This document shows positions 38,298-48,098 of a stretch of DNA of 64,000 bases, in pieces. Numbering within the stretch: position 1 is the first letter of the stretch; each line of letters starts with the position of its first letter. The stretch covers positions 143,730 to 207,729 of the forward strand of contig NZ_FORY01000007.1 in NCBI RefSeq assembly GCF_900114135.1, written 5' to 3'. A program made the position numbers and the translations under genes. This stretch comes from Celeribacter halophilus. Lineage in GTDB: Bacteria; Pseudomonadota; Alphaproteobacteria; Rhodobacterales; Rhodobacteraceae. The notes beneath the pieces are model-generated. The model had not been told where the DNA came from. It did not search any database and saw only the letters and a program-made list of their open reading frames with translations.

Positions 38298-39848
38298 ATG
38301 CGTTCCCTGTTATCCGCAACGGCGCTCACCGCGCTCTGCTTATCGGCCACCCCCATGTTCGCCGATGTCACCCCCGAAGATGTCTGGGGGGCCTATCAGG
38401 AGATGATGGCCAAAACGGGCGCAACACCGACTGCCGAAGTCGAACGCGACGGCGATACTCTGGTGGTGCGCAACATGGTCTATGACATGACAATGGATAT
38501 GGGGGCGTCTTCAGTGTCCTCCACCACCACCGCGCCGGAAATCCGTTTTCAGGAACGCGCGGGCGGCACGGTCGCCATGTGGTTCCCTGCCCCGCTCACC
38601 TCGGTTTCGGTCACACAGGTCGAAGCCGGGCTGGACGATGGCATGGAAGACGAGACGATCGAGACCCGCTCGACCATGCGTCTTGACGGGACTTCCGTTG
38701 TGTCCGGCGCGCCCGACGACATGCTGTTCACCTTCAAGGACAGCACCGTTGAAATGGTCAATGACCCTGTGATGATGGACGGCGAGATGATCCAGCCGGG
38801 CCTGTCGGCCAAGGTTGCCGGCATCTCGGGCACCTACAGCATTGATCGCAGCGGTGAGGCGCTGACATCGGGCATCGACATGACCGCCGCCGCGCTGAGC
38901 TATGAATTCGACGAGATGGAAACCGAAGAAGGTGATCTTGTCGACATGGGCTTTACCGCCAACGGGATGACCGTAAAGGGGCAGGTCATGCTGGCTCAGG
39001 GCGAACCGGATGACGCGATGCAAGCGCTCGTAGGCCAGAGTGATGTGGATGTGAACCTCGGTTTTGCCGACAGTTCCACCTTTGTCGCCGTGACCAGCGA
39101 CGAGCCCAATTCCGGCATGGACATCAAGGCAACCTCCGGTCAATCGACCCTTGGGCTGACGCTCAAAGGCGGGGCCATCGGCTATGATGCCACGGCGGGA
39201 GATGTGAACATCACCGTAGGCGGCCCGCAGATTCCGGGCGGTCAGGTCGAAGTTGCGATGAAGGAATACAGCACCGCGCTGCTCTTCCCCCTCGCAGCCT
39301 CAGACGCGCCGCAGCCATTTGAGGCCAAGATCGGCCTTGAAGAGGTGGTCCTACCCGAGATCGCATGGATGATCGCCGATCCGTCCGGCCAGTTGCCCCA
39401 TGATCCGGCGAGCCTGCGTCTTGCGTTTGAAGGCACGTTGGAAAATGGCGTGAACCTCTTTGATGCGGAAGCCATGGCGGCCTTTGAGGCCAGCGGCGAG
39501 AAAATGCCCTTCGCGCTGCAAACTCTCGAACTGCCGGAGATTTTCCTCAGCCTCGCAGGCGCTTCAATCGCAGGCGAAGGCGCGGGCAAGTTTCTGGACA
39601 AAGAGCCCGCCGTGGCCGGTGGCATGCCGCCCTTTGCCGGAAACCTCTCGCTCAAACTTGTGGGCGTGGCGGATCTGATCAGCAACCTAACGGCCACGGG
39701 CATCCTGCCTGCAGAACAGGCAATGTCGGCACAGATGATGCTGGGCCTGTTTGCCCGTCCGGGGGATGCGGCCGGTGAACTGGTCTCTGAAATCGAGATG
39801 ACCGAAGACGGCCAGATCATCGCCAACGGGCAACCTTTGCCCTTCTGA
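38298..39848 (+). CDS. DUF2125 family exported protein
   Basis: A 516-residue periplasmic or envelope protein. Signal peptide residues 1-22 end 'MFADVTPEDVW', the typical start of roseobacter DUF2125 proteins. The rest is beta-rich, Met/Asp-rich, with no Cys clusters or catalytic motifs I can recognise. DUF2125 has no settled role. CAAGGAG precedes the ATG at 38298. It stands alone, divergent from the SDR operon. Confidence 0.83.
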   Translation: MRSLLSATALTALCLSATPMFADVTPEDVWGAYQEMMAKTGATPTAEVERDGDTLVVRNMVYDMTMDMGASSVSSTTTAPEIRFQERAGGTVAMWFPAPLTSVSVTQVEAGLDDGMEDETIETRSTMRLDGTSVVSGAPDDMLFTFKDSTVEMVNDPVMMDGEMIQPGLSAKVAGISGTYSIDRSGEALTSGIDMTAAALSYEFDEMETEEGDLVDMGFTANGMTVKGQVMLAQGEPDDAMQALVGQSDVDVNLGFADSSTFVAVTSDEPNSGMDIKATSGQSTLGLTLKGGAIGYDATAGDVNITVGGPQIPGGQVEVAMKEYSTALLFPLAASDAPQPFEAKIGLEEVVLPEIAWMIADPSGQLPHDPASLRLAFEGTLENGVNLFDAEAMAAFEASGEKMPFALQTLELPEIFLSLAGASIAGEGAGKFLDKEPAVAGGMPPFAGNLSLKLVGVADLISNLTATGILPAEQAMSAQMMLGLFARPGDAAGELVSEIEMTEDGQIIANGQPLPF

Positions 39849-39869
39849 TCCCCGATCATGTGACAACGC

Positions 39870-39894
39870 CCGCTTGCGCTTTTGGCGCAGGCGG
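39870..39894 (+). terminator. GC-rich hairpin between the DUF2125 gene and pmbA
   Basis: A 10-bp stem (CCGCTTGCGC / GCGCAGGCGG, one wobble) with a five-base loop, 22 bp after the DUF2125 stop. There is no U-run after it, so termination is uncertain; it may only stabilise the 3' end. Confidence 0.4.
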
Positions 39895-39935
39895 TGCATC
39901 TGAGACAAAGACGCGACGAAGAACGGAGAGACGCC

Positions 39936-41282
39936 ATGGCCCGGAACCTCAAAGACCTGACCGAGGCGCTTCTTGATGCGGCACAAAAGGCCGGAGCGGA
40001 AGCGGCGGATGCGATGGCGGTGGATGGCACATCCCTGTCGATCAATGTCCGGCAAGGCGCTCTGGAACAGGCCGAACGCTCCGAAGGCGTGGACATCGGG
40101 TTGCGGGTGCTGATCGGCAAACGGCAGGCCTGCGTGTCCGCCTCTGACACACGCCCCGAAACCCTGACCACAATGGCCGAACGCGCCGTGACGATGGCGC
40201 GGCTTGCGCCGGAAGACCCGACAGCAGGATTGGCCGATCCGTCCCAGATCACCACAGACACGGACGCCAGCGCACTCGAACTCTGTGATCCGTCCGAAGA
40301 ACCCTCGCCCGAAATGCTCAAAGAGGATGCGCTGCGCGCCGAAGCGGCGGCGGCTGCGTTCGAAGGTGTTTCCCAAGTTGATAGCGCGGCTGCTGCCTAC
40401 GGGCGGCGGCAGGTTTACATGTCGGCGACAAACGGGTTCAGCGGCGGCTACGCGCGCTCGGACCGTATGATTTCCACCGTGGCCATTGCGGGCGAAGGCG
40501 CGGGAATGGAGCGTGATTATTGCGGCGAGAGCCGAATTTTCGGCGCCGATCTGCCCAGCCCCGAAGAAATTGGCCGCACAGCCGCCGAACGCACCGTGGA
40601 GCGGCTTGGCGCACGCAAACCCAAAACCGGTGCCTATCCGATGCTGTTTGACGAACGGATTTCATCGTCGCTGATCGGACATCTGCTTTCTGCCATCAAC
40701 GGTCAGGCCATCGCCCGTGGCGCAAGCTGGCTGCGCGATGCGATGGGAGAGCAAGTCCTGCCCTCCTCCCTGTCCCTGATCGAAGACCCGCACCGCCCGC
40801 GTGCCTCCGCCTCGCGGCTGTTCGACGCCGAAGGGTTGGCCACGCGCAAACATGCGCTGGTCGAGAACGGGCAACTCGCCTCATGGGTGCTAGACCTTGC
40901 CACGGCACGCAAGCTGGGCCTTGAAAGCACCGCCAATGCGGCGCGCGGCGTGTCGTCTCCGCCCTCGCCCTCCTCCGGCAATGTCAGCCTGACCCAAGGC
41001 GACAAGAGCCGCGACGAGTTGATCCGCGAAATGGGCACGGGGCTGTTGATCACCTCCATGATCGGGGCCTCCATCAACCCGACCACGGGTGATTATTCCC
41101 GTGGCGCAAGCGGATTCTGGATTGAGAATGGCGAGATTGCCTATCCCGTGAACGAATGCACCATCGCCGGAAACCTGCGCGAGATGCTGCAAACGCTGGT
41201 GCCCGCCAATGACGCACGGCTGCATTTGAGCCGTGTCGTGCCGTCGCTTTTGGTGGAAGGGATGACACTTGCCGGCGACTGA
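39936..41282 (+). CDS. pmbA: TldE/PmbA-family metalloprotease subunit
   Basis: A 448-residue protein of the TldD/PmbA family. It lacks the HExxxH zinc motif of TldD, so it is the TldE/PmbA type, which pairs with TldD to process peptides. Typical blocks are 'VDIGLRVLIGKRQACVSASD', 'YGRRQVYMSATNGFSGGYAR' and 'ENGQLASWVLDLATARKLGL'. Start at ATG 39936. tldD is not in the window. Its end overlaps the cysQ-like gene by 14 bp. Confidence 0.9.
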   Translation: MARNLKDLTEALLDAAQKAGAEAADAMAVDGTSLSINVRQGALEQAERSEGVDIGLRVLIGKRQACVSASDTRPETLTTMAERAVTMARLAPEDPTAGLADPSQITTDTDASALELCDPSEEPSPEMLKEDALRAEAAAAAFEGVSQVDSAAAAYGRRQVYMSATNGFSGGYARSDRMISTVAIAGEGAGMERDYCGESRIFGADLPSPEEIGRTAAERTVERLGARKPKTGAYPMLFDERISSSLIGHLLSAINGQAIARGASWLRDAMGEQVLPSSLSLIEDPHRPRASASRLFDAEGLATRKHALVENGQLASWVLDLATARKLGLESTANAARGVSSPPSPSSGNVSLTQGDKSRDELIREMGTGLLITSMIGASINPTTGDYSRGASGFWIENGEIAYPVNECTIAGNLREMLQTLVPANDARLHLSRVVPSLLVEGMTLAGD

Positions 41283-42048
41283 CGATCTCGAACTGCTGAT
41301 TGAGGCCGCGCGCAACGCCGGAGAGATCGCCCGCCCCTATTGGAAGGCCGATCCCGAAGTCTGGGACAAGGGCGGCGGGCAAGGCCCTGTGACCGAGGCC
41401 GATCTAGCCGTGGACCGGATGTTGCACGAATATCTCCTGTCGGAACGCCCCGAATATGGCTGGCTGTCCGAGGAAACCGTGGACACCACGTCCGAACGGC
41501 TGGGCAAGGAGCGTGTCTTTATCGTCGATCCGATCGACGGCACCCGCAGCTTTATCCACGGGGATCACAACTGGGCGCATTCTCTGGCCATTGCCGAAGA
41601 GGGCGAGGTGATTGCCGCCGTGGTCTATCTGCCGCTGCGGGACCGTCTGTTCACCGCCGTCAAAGGTGGCGGCGCGGAGTTGAATGGCGAGCCTCTTCAG
41701 ACAGGACAGCGATGCGACCTCGATGGCGCCTCCGTTCTGGCCCCGCGCCAGCATCTTGCGGATGAGCACTGGAAGGGCGGATCACCGAAATTCATTCACA
41801 AATACCGCCCCTCTCTGGCCTATCGCCTCACCCTTGTGGCGCAGGGGCGATATGATGCGATGTTCTCGTTTCGCGGCACATGGGAATGGGACGTGGCGGC
41901 GGGGACATTGATCCTCACGGAGGCCGGAGGGCAGGTCACCGACAGGCACGGCATCCGCCCCCGTTTCAACCAGCCGCACCCGCAGCTTGACGGGTTGGTG
42001 GCGGGATGCCCTGCACTGGCCAATGGCATCCTCGCACGGCTCATATGA
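41269..42048 (+). CDS. cysQ: inositol-monophosphatase-fold phosphatase, CysQ-like
   Basis: A 259-residue Mg-dependent, Li-sensitive phosphatase-fold protein. Metal motifs are complete: 'GPVTEADLAVDR', 'WLSEETVDT', 'IVDPIDGTRSFIHG' and 'WEWDVAAGTLILTEAGG'. The pattern fits 3'(2'),5'-bisphosphate nucleotidase (CysQ), which removes PAP from sulfate assimilation, though inositol monophosphatase is possible. The start is a TTG (41269) with GGAAGGG upstream. It is convergent with the GpgS-like gene. Confidence 0.88.
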   Translation: MPATDDLELLIEAARNAGEIARPYWKADPEVWDKGGGQGPVTEADLAVDRMLHEYLLSERPEYGWLSEETVDTTSERLGKERVFIVDPIDGTRSFIHGDHNWAHSLAIAEEGEVIAAVVYLPLRDRLFTAVKGGGAELNGEPLQTGQRCDLDGASVLAPRQHLADEHWKGGSPKFIHKYRPSLAYRLTLVAQGRYDAMFSFRGTWEWDVAAGTLILTEAGGQVTDRHGIRPRFNQPHPQLDGLVAGCPALANGILARLI

Positions 42049-42070
42049 GCCTGACCGGATTCAGCCGCGC

Positions 42071-43291
42071 CTAGTGATACTCGGCCATATCCTCTTCCAC
42101 AGCGCGGGTCATGGCGGAGATGATGTCGGGGTCCGCCGAATGCACCCGCGACCAGTTGGGGATGAAGGGGGTTTCCATCGGATTGTCGAGGAACACGCTG
42201 CCCGCGAGGATGATGTTATTGGCGAAAAGCTCGACGGCTTTTTCCTCGGCATGGCGATCCACATAGAGCCCGTTCATGCGCGCATCGTTGAAATAGGTCT
42301 CGATGAGGTCCAGCGCACCGCGATAGTAGGTCGCTTTGATGGAGCGGAAAATCTCTTCGGAAAATACCGTGCCATCGGCGGCCAGCTTGCGGTAGAGCGC
42401 CTTGCAAATATCAACCGACATCCGCGACAGGCCCGTTTTGGCATCTTCCTCGCTGAGGTCCTGATGTTTATGATCGTAGCGGTCCGAGATTTCGACCTGA
42501 CAGACCGCACGCGGGCTGAGATTGCGCCACGCCTCGGACAGCAGCCCGATTTCCAGCCCCCAATCCGAGGGGATACGCATGTCCGGCAGAATCGAGGTGC
42601 GCATGGCGAATTCACCGGCCAGCGGATAGCGGAAGTCGGCCAGAAAATCGAGGTAGTCCCGTGGCCCCAAGACCTTGGCCAGCGCCTGAATCATCGGTGA
42701 CACCAGAAGTCGCGTCACGCGCCCGTTGAGTTTGCCGTCCGCGACTCGGGGATAAAACCCTTTGGACATCTGATAGGGGAAGGTCGGGTTGGCGACCGGA
42801 TAGACCAGACGCGCCAGCATCTCGGCGGAATAGGTCACAACATCGCAATCATGCACGGCCACCACGGCGCTGTCGGCGCGCGAGATGGTGTAGCCCATGC
42901 AGAACCAGACATTGCGCCCCTTGCCCGGTTCGGAGGGAGACAGGTCCAGCGCCTTGAGACGCGCGTCCACCGCCGAGAGCCTCGGGCCATCGTTCCACAG
43001 CACCACATGATCGGCCTTGAGGCGCGAAAAGAACTTAAGCGCGTAGCGGTATTGGTCTTCGGTGGCGCGGTCGAGACCGATGACGATGCGATGGATGAAA
43101 TCCACCTTGTTCAACTCGTCGATGATATTGGGAAGCGCCTCGCCCTCCAGTTCGGAAAACAGCGATGGCAGGATCAGCGTGATCTTGCGGCTGGTCGCGA
43201 AGGCGTTGAGTTCTCGTTTCAGGTCCTCTTCGGAATTGATGCGAAGGTTATGCAGCGTCGCGACATGACCGCCCTGATGAAAATCCGCCAT
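42071..43291 (-). CDS. glucosyl-3-phosphoglycerate synthase-like GT81 glycosyltransferase
   Basis: A 406-residue GT-A-fold transferase. The metal motif is 'VVAVHDCDVVTYS'; 'QMSKGFYPR', 'GRVTRLLVSPMIQAL', 'PLAGEFAMRTSIL', 'DWGLEIGLLSEAW' and 'YDHKHQDLS' match the GpgS pattern in order. GpgS joins glucose from an NDP-glucose to 3-phosphoglycerate, making the precursor of the osmolyte glucosylglycerate. The next gene upstream is a phosphatase of the kind needed for the second step, only 3 bp away. A mannose-using variant is the main alternative. Confidence 0.82.
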   Translation of the reverse strand: MADFHQGGHVATLHNLRINSEEDLKRELNAFATSRKITLILPSLFSELEGEALPNIIDELNKVDFIHRIVIGLDRATEDQYRYALKFFSRLKADHVVLWNDGPRLSAVDARLKALDLSPSEPGKGRNVWFCMGYTISRADSAVVAVHDCDVVTYSAEMLARLVYPVANPTFPYQMSKGFYPRVADGKLNGRVTRLLVSPMIQALAKVLGPRDYLDFLADFRYPLAGEFAMRTSILPDMRIPSDWGLEIGLLSEAWRNLSPRAVCQVEISDRYDHKHQDLSEEDAKTGLSRMSVDICKALYRKLAADGTVFSEEIFRSIKATYYRGALDLIETYFNDARMNGLYVDRHAEEKAVELFANNIILAGSVFLDNPMETPFIPNWSRVHSADPDIISAMTRAVEEDMAEYH

Positions 43292-43294
43292 TTC

Positions 43295-44107
43295 TTAGCC
43301 TTTCTCGGTTCTTTGAACGTCCTGTGCGATGCGTTCAAGCACCGCTATGTTCCAGCCTTCCGGCCCCGGCGCATGCGTCCGCGTGATCCGGCCCGCCGCT
43401 TCTCCGGGCAAGACCGGAAGACCCGGCCCGTGTGTATTTCTCACGATGACACCATGATCCGCCGCGCAGATCATTTCCACATCATTCGGCGCATCGCCCA
43501 AGCCCATTGTCTGCGGGCGCGGATGATATTGCGCTATGATCTCGGTCATACGGTCGGCTTTTGTCGCCCCGAAAGACAGGGTCAGATAGCGCCCGCCCTG
43601 ACGCGCCGTGATGCCCTTTTCCCGCAAAGCCGCCTCAAATTGCACAAGCGCCTCCTCCGTGCCATGCCAGAGCCCCGGCTCGGAGAATTGCCGCTTCGCC
43701 GCCAAAGCCGCCTGCGCCACGGGAAGTCCGGTATTCTCGGCCACCTCCGCAACACTCCAGTCGGAAAACCCTGTAAACGGCGCACGCAGATCAGTGGGCA
43801 GATCCGCCAGCGCCGCTAGAATGGCCTCATGATCTGTCCGGTCTGCCAAGGTCTCCGCCCCCGGAGCCAGAATCCCCGCGCCGTTCTCAACAATCGCAGG
43901 CGCATGATCGAAACCCAGATCATGACGCAACGCTGCGATCTCGGCTGCGGTTTTGGAACTGGCCAGAATCAGAGGCAGACCAAGACGTTTCATCTCTGCC
44001 AGAGCAGGCTTGGCAGCCGCCCATGAATAGCTGTCATGATCCAGCAAAGTCCCGTCGAGATCGGAAAACACGATCAGGCGTGGCGCGGTCTTGGGGTCCG
44101 TTGTCAT
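43295..44107 (-). CDS. HAD-IIB phosphatase, mannosyl/glucosyl-3-phosphoglycerate phosphatase-like
   Basis: A 270-residue HAD phosphatase with a Cof-type cap. 'IVFSDLDGTLLDHDSYSW' holds the nucleophile Asp, 'ILASSKTAAEI' motif II and 'GLGDAPNDVEMI' motif IV. This is the MpgP/GpgP pattern; it would remove phosphate from the product of the adjacent synthase. The pair runs minus, between cysQ and the LPS genes that run plus. Start at ATG 44107; the ribosome binding site is weak and 44155 is possible. Confidence 0.83.
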   Translation of the reverse strand: MTTDPKTAPRLIVFSDLDGTLLDHDSYSWAAAKPALAEMKRLGLPLILASSKTAAEIAALRHDLGFDHAPAIVENGAGILAPGAETLADRTDHEAILAALADLPTDLRAPFTGFSDWSVAEVAENTGLPVAQAALAAKRQFSEPGLWHGTEEALVQFEAALREKGITARQGGRYLTLSFGATKADRMTEIIAQYHPRPQTMGLGDAPNDVEMICAADHGVIVRNTHGPGLPVLPGEAAGRITRTHAPGPEGWNIAVLERIAQDVQRTEKG

Positions 44108-44266
44108 AGGGTCATGATGCCGCTCGCGCCCGCCAAGGAAAACAGGCGATCGCAAAAAAGATGAAAAACTGCAATATATCGCCTAAGATTTAAGCACGAA
44201 GCGGAGGCTGCTTGACCCCTCCGCCGATTGGACTAGGGTGCGCCCATAACATCCCGGAGAGTTATC

Positions 44267-44512
44267 ATGGCACAAAGACTGCACCTCGTGTTCGGCGGCG
44301 AACTGGTCGATCCCTCCAAAACCGTGTTCCGCAATGTCGATGACATTCATATCGTTGGCATTTTCCCCGATTATGAATCCGCACATAACGCGTGGAAAGC
44401 ACAGGCCCAGCGCACTGTGGACAATGCCCATATGCGCTATTTCATCGCCCATCTGCACCGTCTGCGCGATGAAGAGCAAAACGCATCGCCCACCGAAGAA
44501 CTCGGAGCGTGA
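44267..44512 (+). CDS. DUF4170 family protein
   Basis: An 81-residue cytosolic protein: 'RLHLVFGGELVDPSKTVF', 'HIVGIFPDYESAHNAWKAQA' and 'MRYFIAHLHRL' match DUF4170. No function is known. It lies 12 bp before waaA in the same direction, which is common and suggests a link to LPS core synthesis. Confidence 0.9.
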   Translation: MAQRLHLVFGGELVDPSKTVFRNVDDIHIVGIFPDYESAHNAWKAQAQRTVDNAHMRYFIAHLHRLRDEEQNASPTEELGA

Positions 44513-44524
44513 GGACTGGGCCAG

Positions 44525-45814
44525 ATGGCCAAGCCCTTCCCCTATCTGCTTTATTCGGCGCTGAGCCGGAAATCGGAGCGGCACCACGTCGACCAGCTTG
44601 ACCGGCTGGTGGCGTCCGGTGCCGTGACGCAAGCCGCCTATGACCAGAGGCTTGTCCGGAACCAGCCGAAAAGACCGAAGGGCGAGTTGCTCTGGCTCCA
44701 TGCCGCCACGCCCTATGCGCTGCGTCCGGCGATGGAACTGTTTCACCGGATCTGCGAGGACCGGCCCGACCTGTCCGGTCTCATCACCATAGCCCCCGAC
44801 ATGACACCGCCCGCCGGAGCGGAGGACGAGAGCCTGTATTTCTCGCGGCTTCCGGAAGATGACTCCACGACCGTCCGCCGGTTTCTGGCCCACTGGACGC
44901 CGGACAGCCTTGTCTGGGTTGGCGGTCGGTTCCGCCCCAACCTGTTGCGCATCACACGGGACTGCAACATTCCCGCCATTGCCATAGATGCCCCCAACAG
45001 CGCGGCCAGCCTCGACATTCCGCTTTCCATTCCGGGACTGCGCAAACATGTTCTGGGCTGTTTCGACCATGTGTTCGCCGCCACAACTGAGGCCACCCTC
45101 CCGTGGCGACGCGCAGGCATTGTCGGCGCGAAGATCGAAGCTTTGGGACATCTCGAAGAAGGCGGTCGCGCCCCCGGTCTCGACGAGGAGACCCTTGCCC
45201 GCCGCATGGCCGAGATCGGCACACGCCCGAGCTGGTTTGCCTCACAGCTTGAAAGATCGGAAGTCGGGGAAATCATCCGCGCGCACAAACGGGCCTTGCG
45301 ACGCGCACACCGGCTTTTGCTAACGGTCTCCCTGTCCAATCACGCGGCGACAGACAGCGTTCTGACCCAATTCCAGAACGCCGGAATGACCGCCGTTGCC
45401 CTCGACCAAAGCACGCCGATACCGGAATCAGCACAGGTTGTCATCGTGCCGCAAGCAGACGGCAACGGGCTCTGGCACCGGATTTCTCCGATCAGCTTTA
45501 TGGGCCGGTCTTTCGGCCCCTTCGGCGGGATTGATCCCTATCCGGCCACTGCGATGGGATCAGCCATTTTACACGGGCAAAACGTGTCGGACTACACCAT
45601 GGCCTATGCCCGACTGGCCGCGGCCAAAGCCGCCTGCGCAGTGCATGACGGCTACGCATTGGGCGAAGAAGTGGGGCGTCTGATGTCACCGGATCAGGCC
45701 GCCTTGATGGCTGGTGCGGCGTGGGAGGTGGCCTCCACCGGCACCGAGGTCACGGATCGCGTGGCCAATCTGGTGCAGGATTTTCTCGACCTGCGCGAAA
45801 GGACGGAGGCATGA
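44525..45814 (+). CDS. waaA: 3-deoxy-D-manno-octulosonic acid (Kdo) transferase
   Basis: A 429-residue protein of the KdtA/WaaA type, which adds Kdo to lipid A precursor at the inner membrane. The N-terminal domain has '[19 protein letters not shown]' and '[15 protein letters not shown]'; '[11 protein letters not shown]' and '[19 protein letters not shown]' are the later family blocks. The sequence is divergent from E. coli WaaA, with the usual acidic residue near 'VGGRFRPN' not clear. The ATGA overlap with lpxK supports the call. Confidence 0.87.
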   Translation: MAKPFPYLLYSALSRKSERHHVDQLDRLVASGAVTQAAYDQRLVRNQPKRPKGELLWLHAATPYALRPAMELFHRICEDRPDLSGLITIAPDMTPPAGAEDESLYFSRLPEDDSTTVRRFLAHWTPDSLVWVGGRFRPNLLRITRDCNIPAIAIDAPNSAASLDIPLSIPGLRKHVLGCFDHVFAATTEATLPWRRAGIVGAKIEALGHLEEGGRAPGLDEETLARRMAEIGTRPSWFASQLERSEVGEIIRAHKRALRRAHRLLLTVSLSNHAATDSVLTQFQNAGMTAVALDQSTPIPESAQVVIVPQADGNGLWHRISPISFMGRSFGPFGGIDPYPATAMGSAILHGQNVSDYTMAYARLAAAKAACAVHDGYALGEEVGRLMSPDQAALMAGAAWEVASTGTEVTDRVANLVQDFLDLRERTEA

Positions 45815-46803
45815 AGCAACCGCTGTTCTGGTCCAATCCTGCCGAAGCCCCCGGATGGCAGGCGCGGGCTCTCTCGCCGCTTTCTGCGCTCTATGCCAAG
45901 GCCACGGCCCGCCGTCTGACACGTCAGGGCTACCGCGCCTCGGTGCCCGTGATCTGCGTCGGCAATATCAACGCGGGCGGCACGGGCAAGACTCCGACCA
46001 CCATCGCCCTTGTCCAGAGACTGATCGCTGGCGGACATACTCCGCATGTTGTCTCGCGCGGCTACGGCGGAACGCTCGAAGGGCCGGTGCGCGTGAACGA
46101 GCGCCAGCACAGCGCGGATGAAACGGGCGATGAGCCTTTGCTGCTCGCAGCTTTCACACCGGTCTGGGTCGCAAAGGATCGTGCCGCAGGCGTGCGGGCG
46201 GCCGAGGCGGCGGGGGCGGATGTCATTGTGCTTGATGATGGGATGCAGAACCCTGCGGTCGAAAAAGATCTCACCCTCATCATCGTCGATGCCCATCGCG
46301 GGTTCGGCAACGGGCGCGTCCTGCCCGGTGGCCCTCTGCGCGAACCGGTCGCGGTTGGCATGGCGCGCGGGGATGTTCTGATTTCTATCGGAGATGATGC
46401 GGCTCAGGACAGGTTTTCCGCGAGTTGGTCCGACAGCGTGACAATTCCGCGTGTCCGCGCCGTGCTGGAACCTCTGCCGACCGGATTGGACTGGGACGGG
46501 CTGAAGGTCATGGCCTTTGCCGGAATCGGGCATCCCGAGAAATTCTTTCAAACCCTGCGGGAGCTGGGCGCGGACCTTCTGCGCTCGGAGGCGCTCAAGG
46601 ATCACCAGCCCCTGTCTGTCGCGCTGATGAAACGCCTCGAAATCGAGGCTATGGCGCTTGGGGCACAGATGGTCACAACGGAAAAAGACGCGGTGCGTTT
46701 GCCCCGCGCCTTTCGCATGAAAGTGGTCACTTTGCCTGTGCGCCTGAACGTGTCGGACTGGACGCCCGTTGACGCACATCTAGGCCGTTTGGGACTAAAC
46801 TAG
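45811..46803 (+). CDS. lpxK: tetraacyldisaccharide 4'-kinase
   Basis: A 330-residue lipid A kinase that phosphorylates the 4' position. The Walker A is '[21 protein letters not shown]' (key run '[11 protein letters not shown]', near residue 50), followed by 'SRGYGG', 'GDEPLLLA' and '[12 protein letters not shown]'. Start at 45811 overlaps waaA by 4 bp; the longer frame to 45721 lies inside waaA. It is convergent with dsbA, 3 bp apart. Confidence 0.95.
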   Translation: MKQPLFWSNPAEAPGWQARALSPLSALYAKATARRLTRQGYRASVPVICVGNINAGGTGKTPTTIALVQRLIAGGHTPHVVSRGYGGTLEGPVRVNERQHSADETGDEPLLLAAFTPVWVAKDRAAGVRAAEAAGADVIVLDDGMQNPAVEKDLTLIIVDAHRGFGNGRVLPGGPLREPVAVGMARGDVLISIGDDAAQDRFSASWSDSVTIPRVRAVLEPLPTGLDWDGLKVMAFAGIGHPEKFFQTLRELGADLLRSEALKDHQPLSVALMKRLEIEAMALGAQMVTTEKDAVRLPRAFRMKVVTLPVRLNVSDWTPVDAHLGRLGLN

Positions 46804-46806
46804 CCT

Positions 46807-47469
46807 TTATTCGGCCAGTTTCGCGTCGAGAATTTCCTTGAGATCGGCATAGCTCATGTTCGAGTGCTTTTCTCCGTCGATCACAAGGCTCGGCGTGGCG
46901 TTGATGTCATATTCTTCGACTTCTTTGGTGAATTTCGCGTAGAGTTTCTCCGCCATATCACCGTCATTCAGACATGCATCAAGGTTCTCGTCGGTCAGAC
47001 CCGCACGTTTGCCGATCTTGCGCAGGTTCTCGACGATTTCCATCGTGTCCTTGCCGCCTGCGAGCCATTCGGATTGCTCTTCATAGAGCATCTTCTGAAT
47101 GCCGAAGTAACGCATATCGCCGCCACAACGCGCCACCATAGAGGCCCAGAGGCCGAATTTGTCAAAATAGACTTCACGGTAGACGAAACGCACCTTGCCC
47201 GTGTCGATATAGTCTTTCTTGAGTGGCTCGAAGACGGCGCTGTGGAAGTTCGCACAATGCGGGCAGGTGTAGGAGGCATATTCAATCAATTCGATCGGCG
47301 CATCCGCATCACCCAACACCAGATCGGGGATGTCCGAAGTGTCCACATCGGTGGCGTCTTGCGCGAAGGCGGGCGTGACCACGAAACTCGTGACAGCAGA
47401 GGGGTTCAGCAAAAGCGTGCCACCAAGCGTAGCCAAGGCGGTCGTGATCATGAATGTGCGGCGATTCAT
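46807..47469 (-). CDS. DsbA-family thiol-disulfide protein
   Basis: A 220-residue periplasmic thioredoxin-fold protein. N-terminal export signal, then 'ELIEYASYTCPHCANFH' with a CPHC active site (about residue 72), the helical insert, and the cis-Pro in 'NATPSLVIDGEK'. CPHC is the classical oxidising DsbA motif. Its ATG overlaps the DUF721 stop by one base (TGATG). Confidence 0.92.
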   Translation of the reverse strand: MNRRTFMITTALATLGGTLLLNPSAVTSFVVTPAFAQDATDVDTSDIPDLVLGDADAPIELIEYASYTCPHCANFHSAVFEPLKKDYIDTGKVRFVYREVYFDKFGLWASMVARCGGDMRYFGIQKMLYEEQSEWLAGGKDTMEIVENLRKIGKRAGLTDENLDACLNDGDMAEKLYAKFTKEVEEYDINATPSLVIDGEKHSNMSYADLKEILDAKLAE

Positions 47470-47996
47470 CAGTTTTCCTTTGTTTTCTGTCGGGTCAGGA
47501 ACGACCCGGCAAATTTTTCAAGTGCTTGACGCAGACCATCATCCTGAACACCTTCGGCGAGGGCTTTGGCGCATGAACGGGTTTCCGGCGTCAGTTCCGG
47601 TTTGGGCTTGGGTTTGTCGGTCTCGAAAACCGCGCGCCCTTCCGCAAACCCCATCGGAGCGGTTTGCGTGATACGAATATGGCTGATCGCGTTGTGACCG
47701 TAGACGGCATTCACGCGATCCCGAATTTTCGGCAATTCCGCCTGCAACATCGGCGCATAGGCACCGGTGGTCAGAAGCGTCAGCGTGGCACCGAACCCGC
47801 CTTTGCCATAAGACACTTTCACAGGGCGACACATGGCTGCGATCTCGGGGCCAACGCTTTCTTCCCAATGGGTCAAAAGCTTTGACTGCGAAAACCCGCG
47901 CGCCTCGGAGGCCGCCTGAATCCGCCGATTCAAAAGACTGGACGTTCTCTCGAACCCCCGCTTGCGCCTTTTCACACCGGATTGTATCTCAGCCAT
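47469..47996 (-). CDS. DUF721 (DciA-like) protein
   Basis: A 175-residue protein with 'RGFSQSKLLTHWEESVGPEIAAMCRPVKV' (key run 'LLTHWEESVGPEIAAMCRPV') and 'GATLTLLTTGAYAPMLQAELP', the DUF721 core found in DciA, a loader or helper of the replicative helicase in bacteria lacking DnaC. It is divergent from mutY and upstream of dsbA, a common roseobacter order. The DciA role is inference. Confidence 0.9.
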   Translation of the reverse strand: MAEIQSGVKRRKRGFERTSSLLNRRIQAASEARGFSQSKLLTHWEESVGPEIAAMCRPVKVSYGKGGFGATLTLLTTGAYAPMLQAELPKIRDRVNAVYGHNAISHIRITQTAPMGFAEGRAVFETDKPKPKPELTPETRSCAKALAEGVQDDGLRQALEKFAGSFLTRQKTKEN

Positions 47997-48098
47997 GATT
48001 TCCCGTCTGGTCTATCTTCATCTGCCCCCTATTCTAAAGAGACAGGCGCAACACGCCAGAAGAAAGCAGATGACAGGACCTAAAGATTGCGTGACGGA

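Noticed and set aside
44183-45151. 322-residue minus-strand frame opposite DUF4170 and waaA
   Set aside because: Fully antisense to two recognisable genes; no motif and no ribosome binding site.
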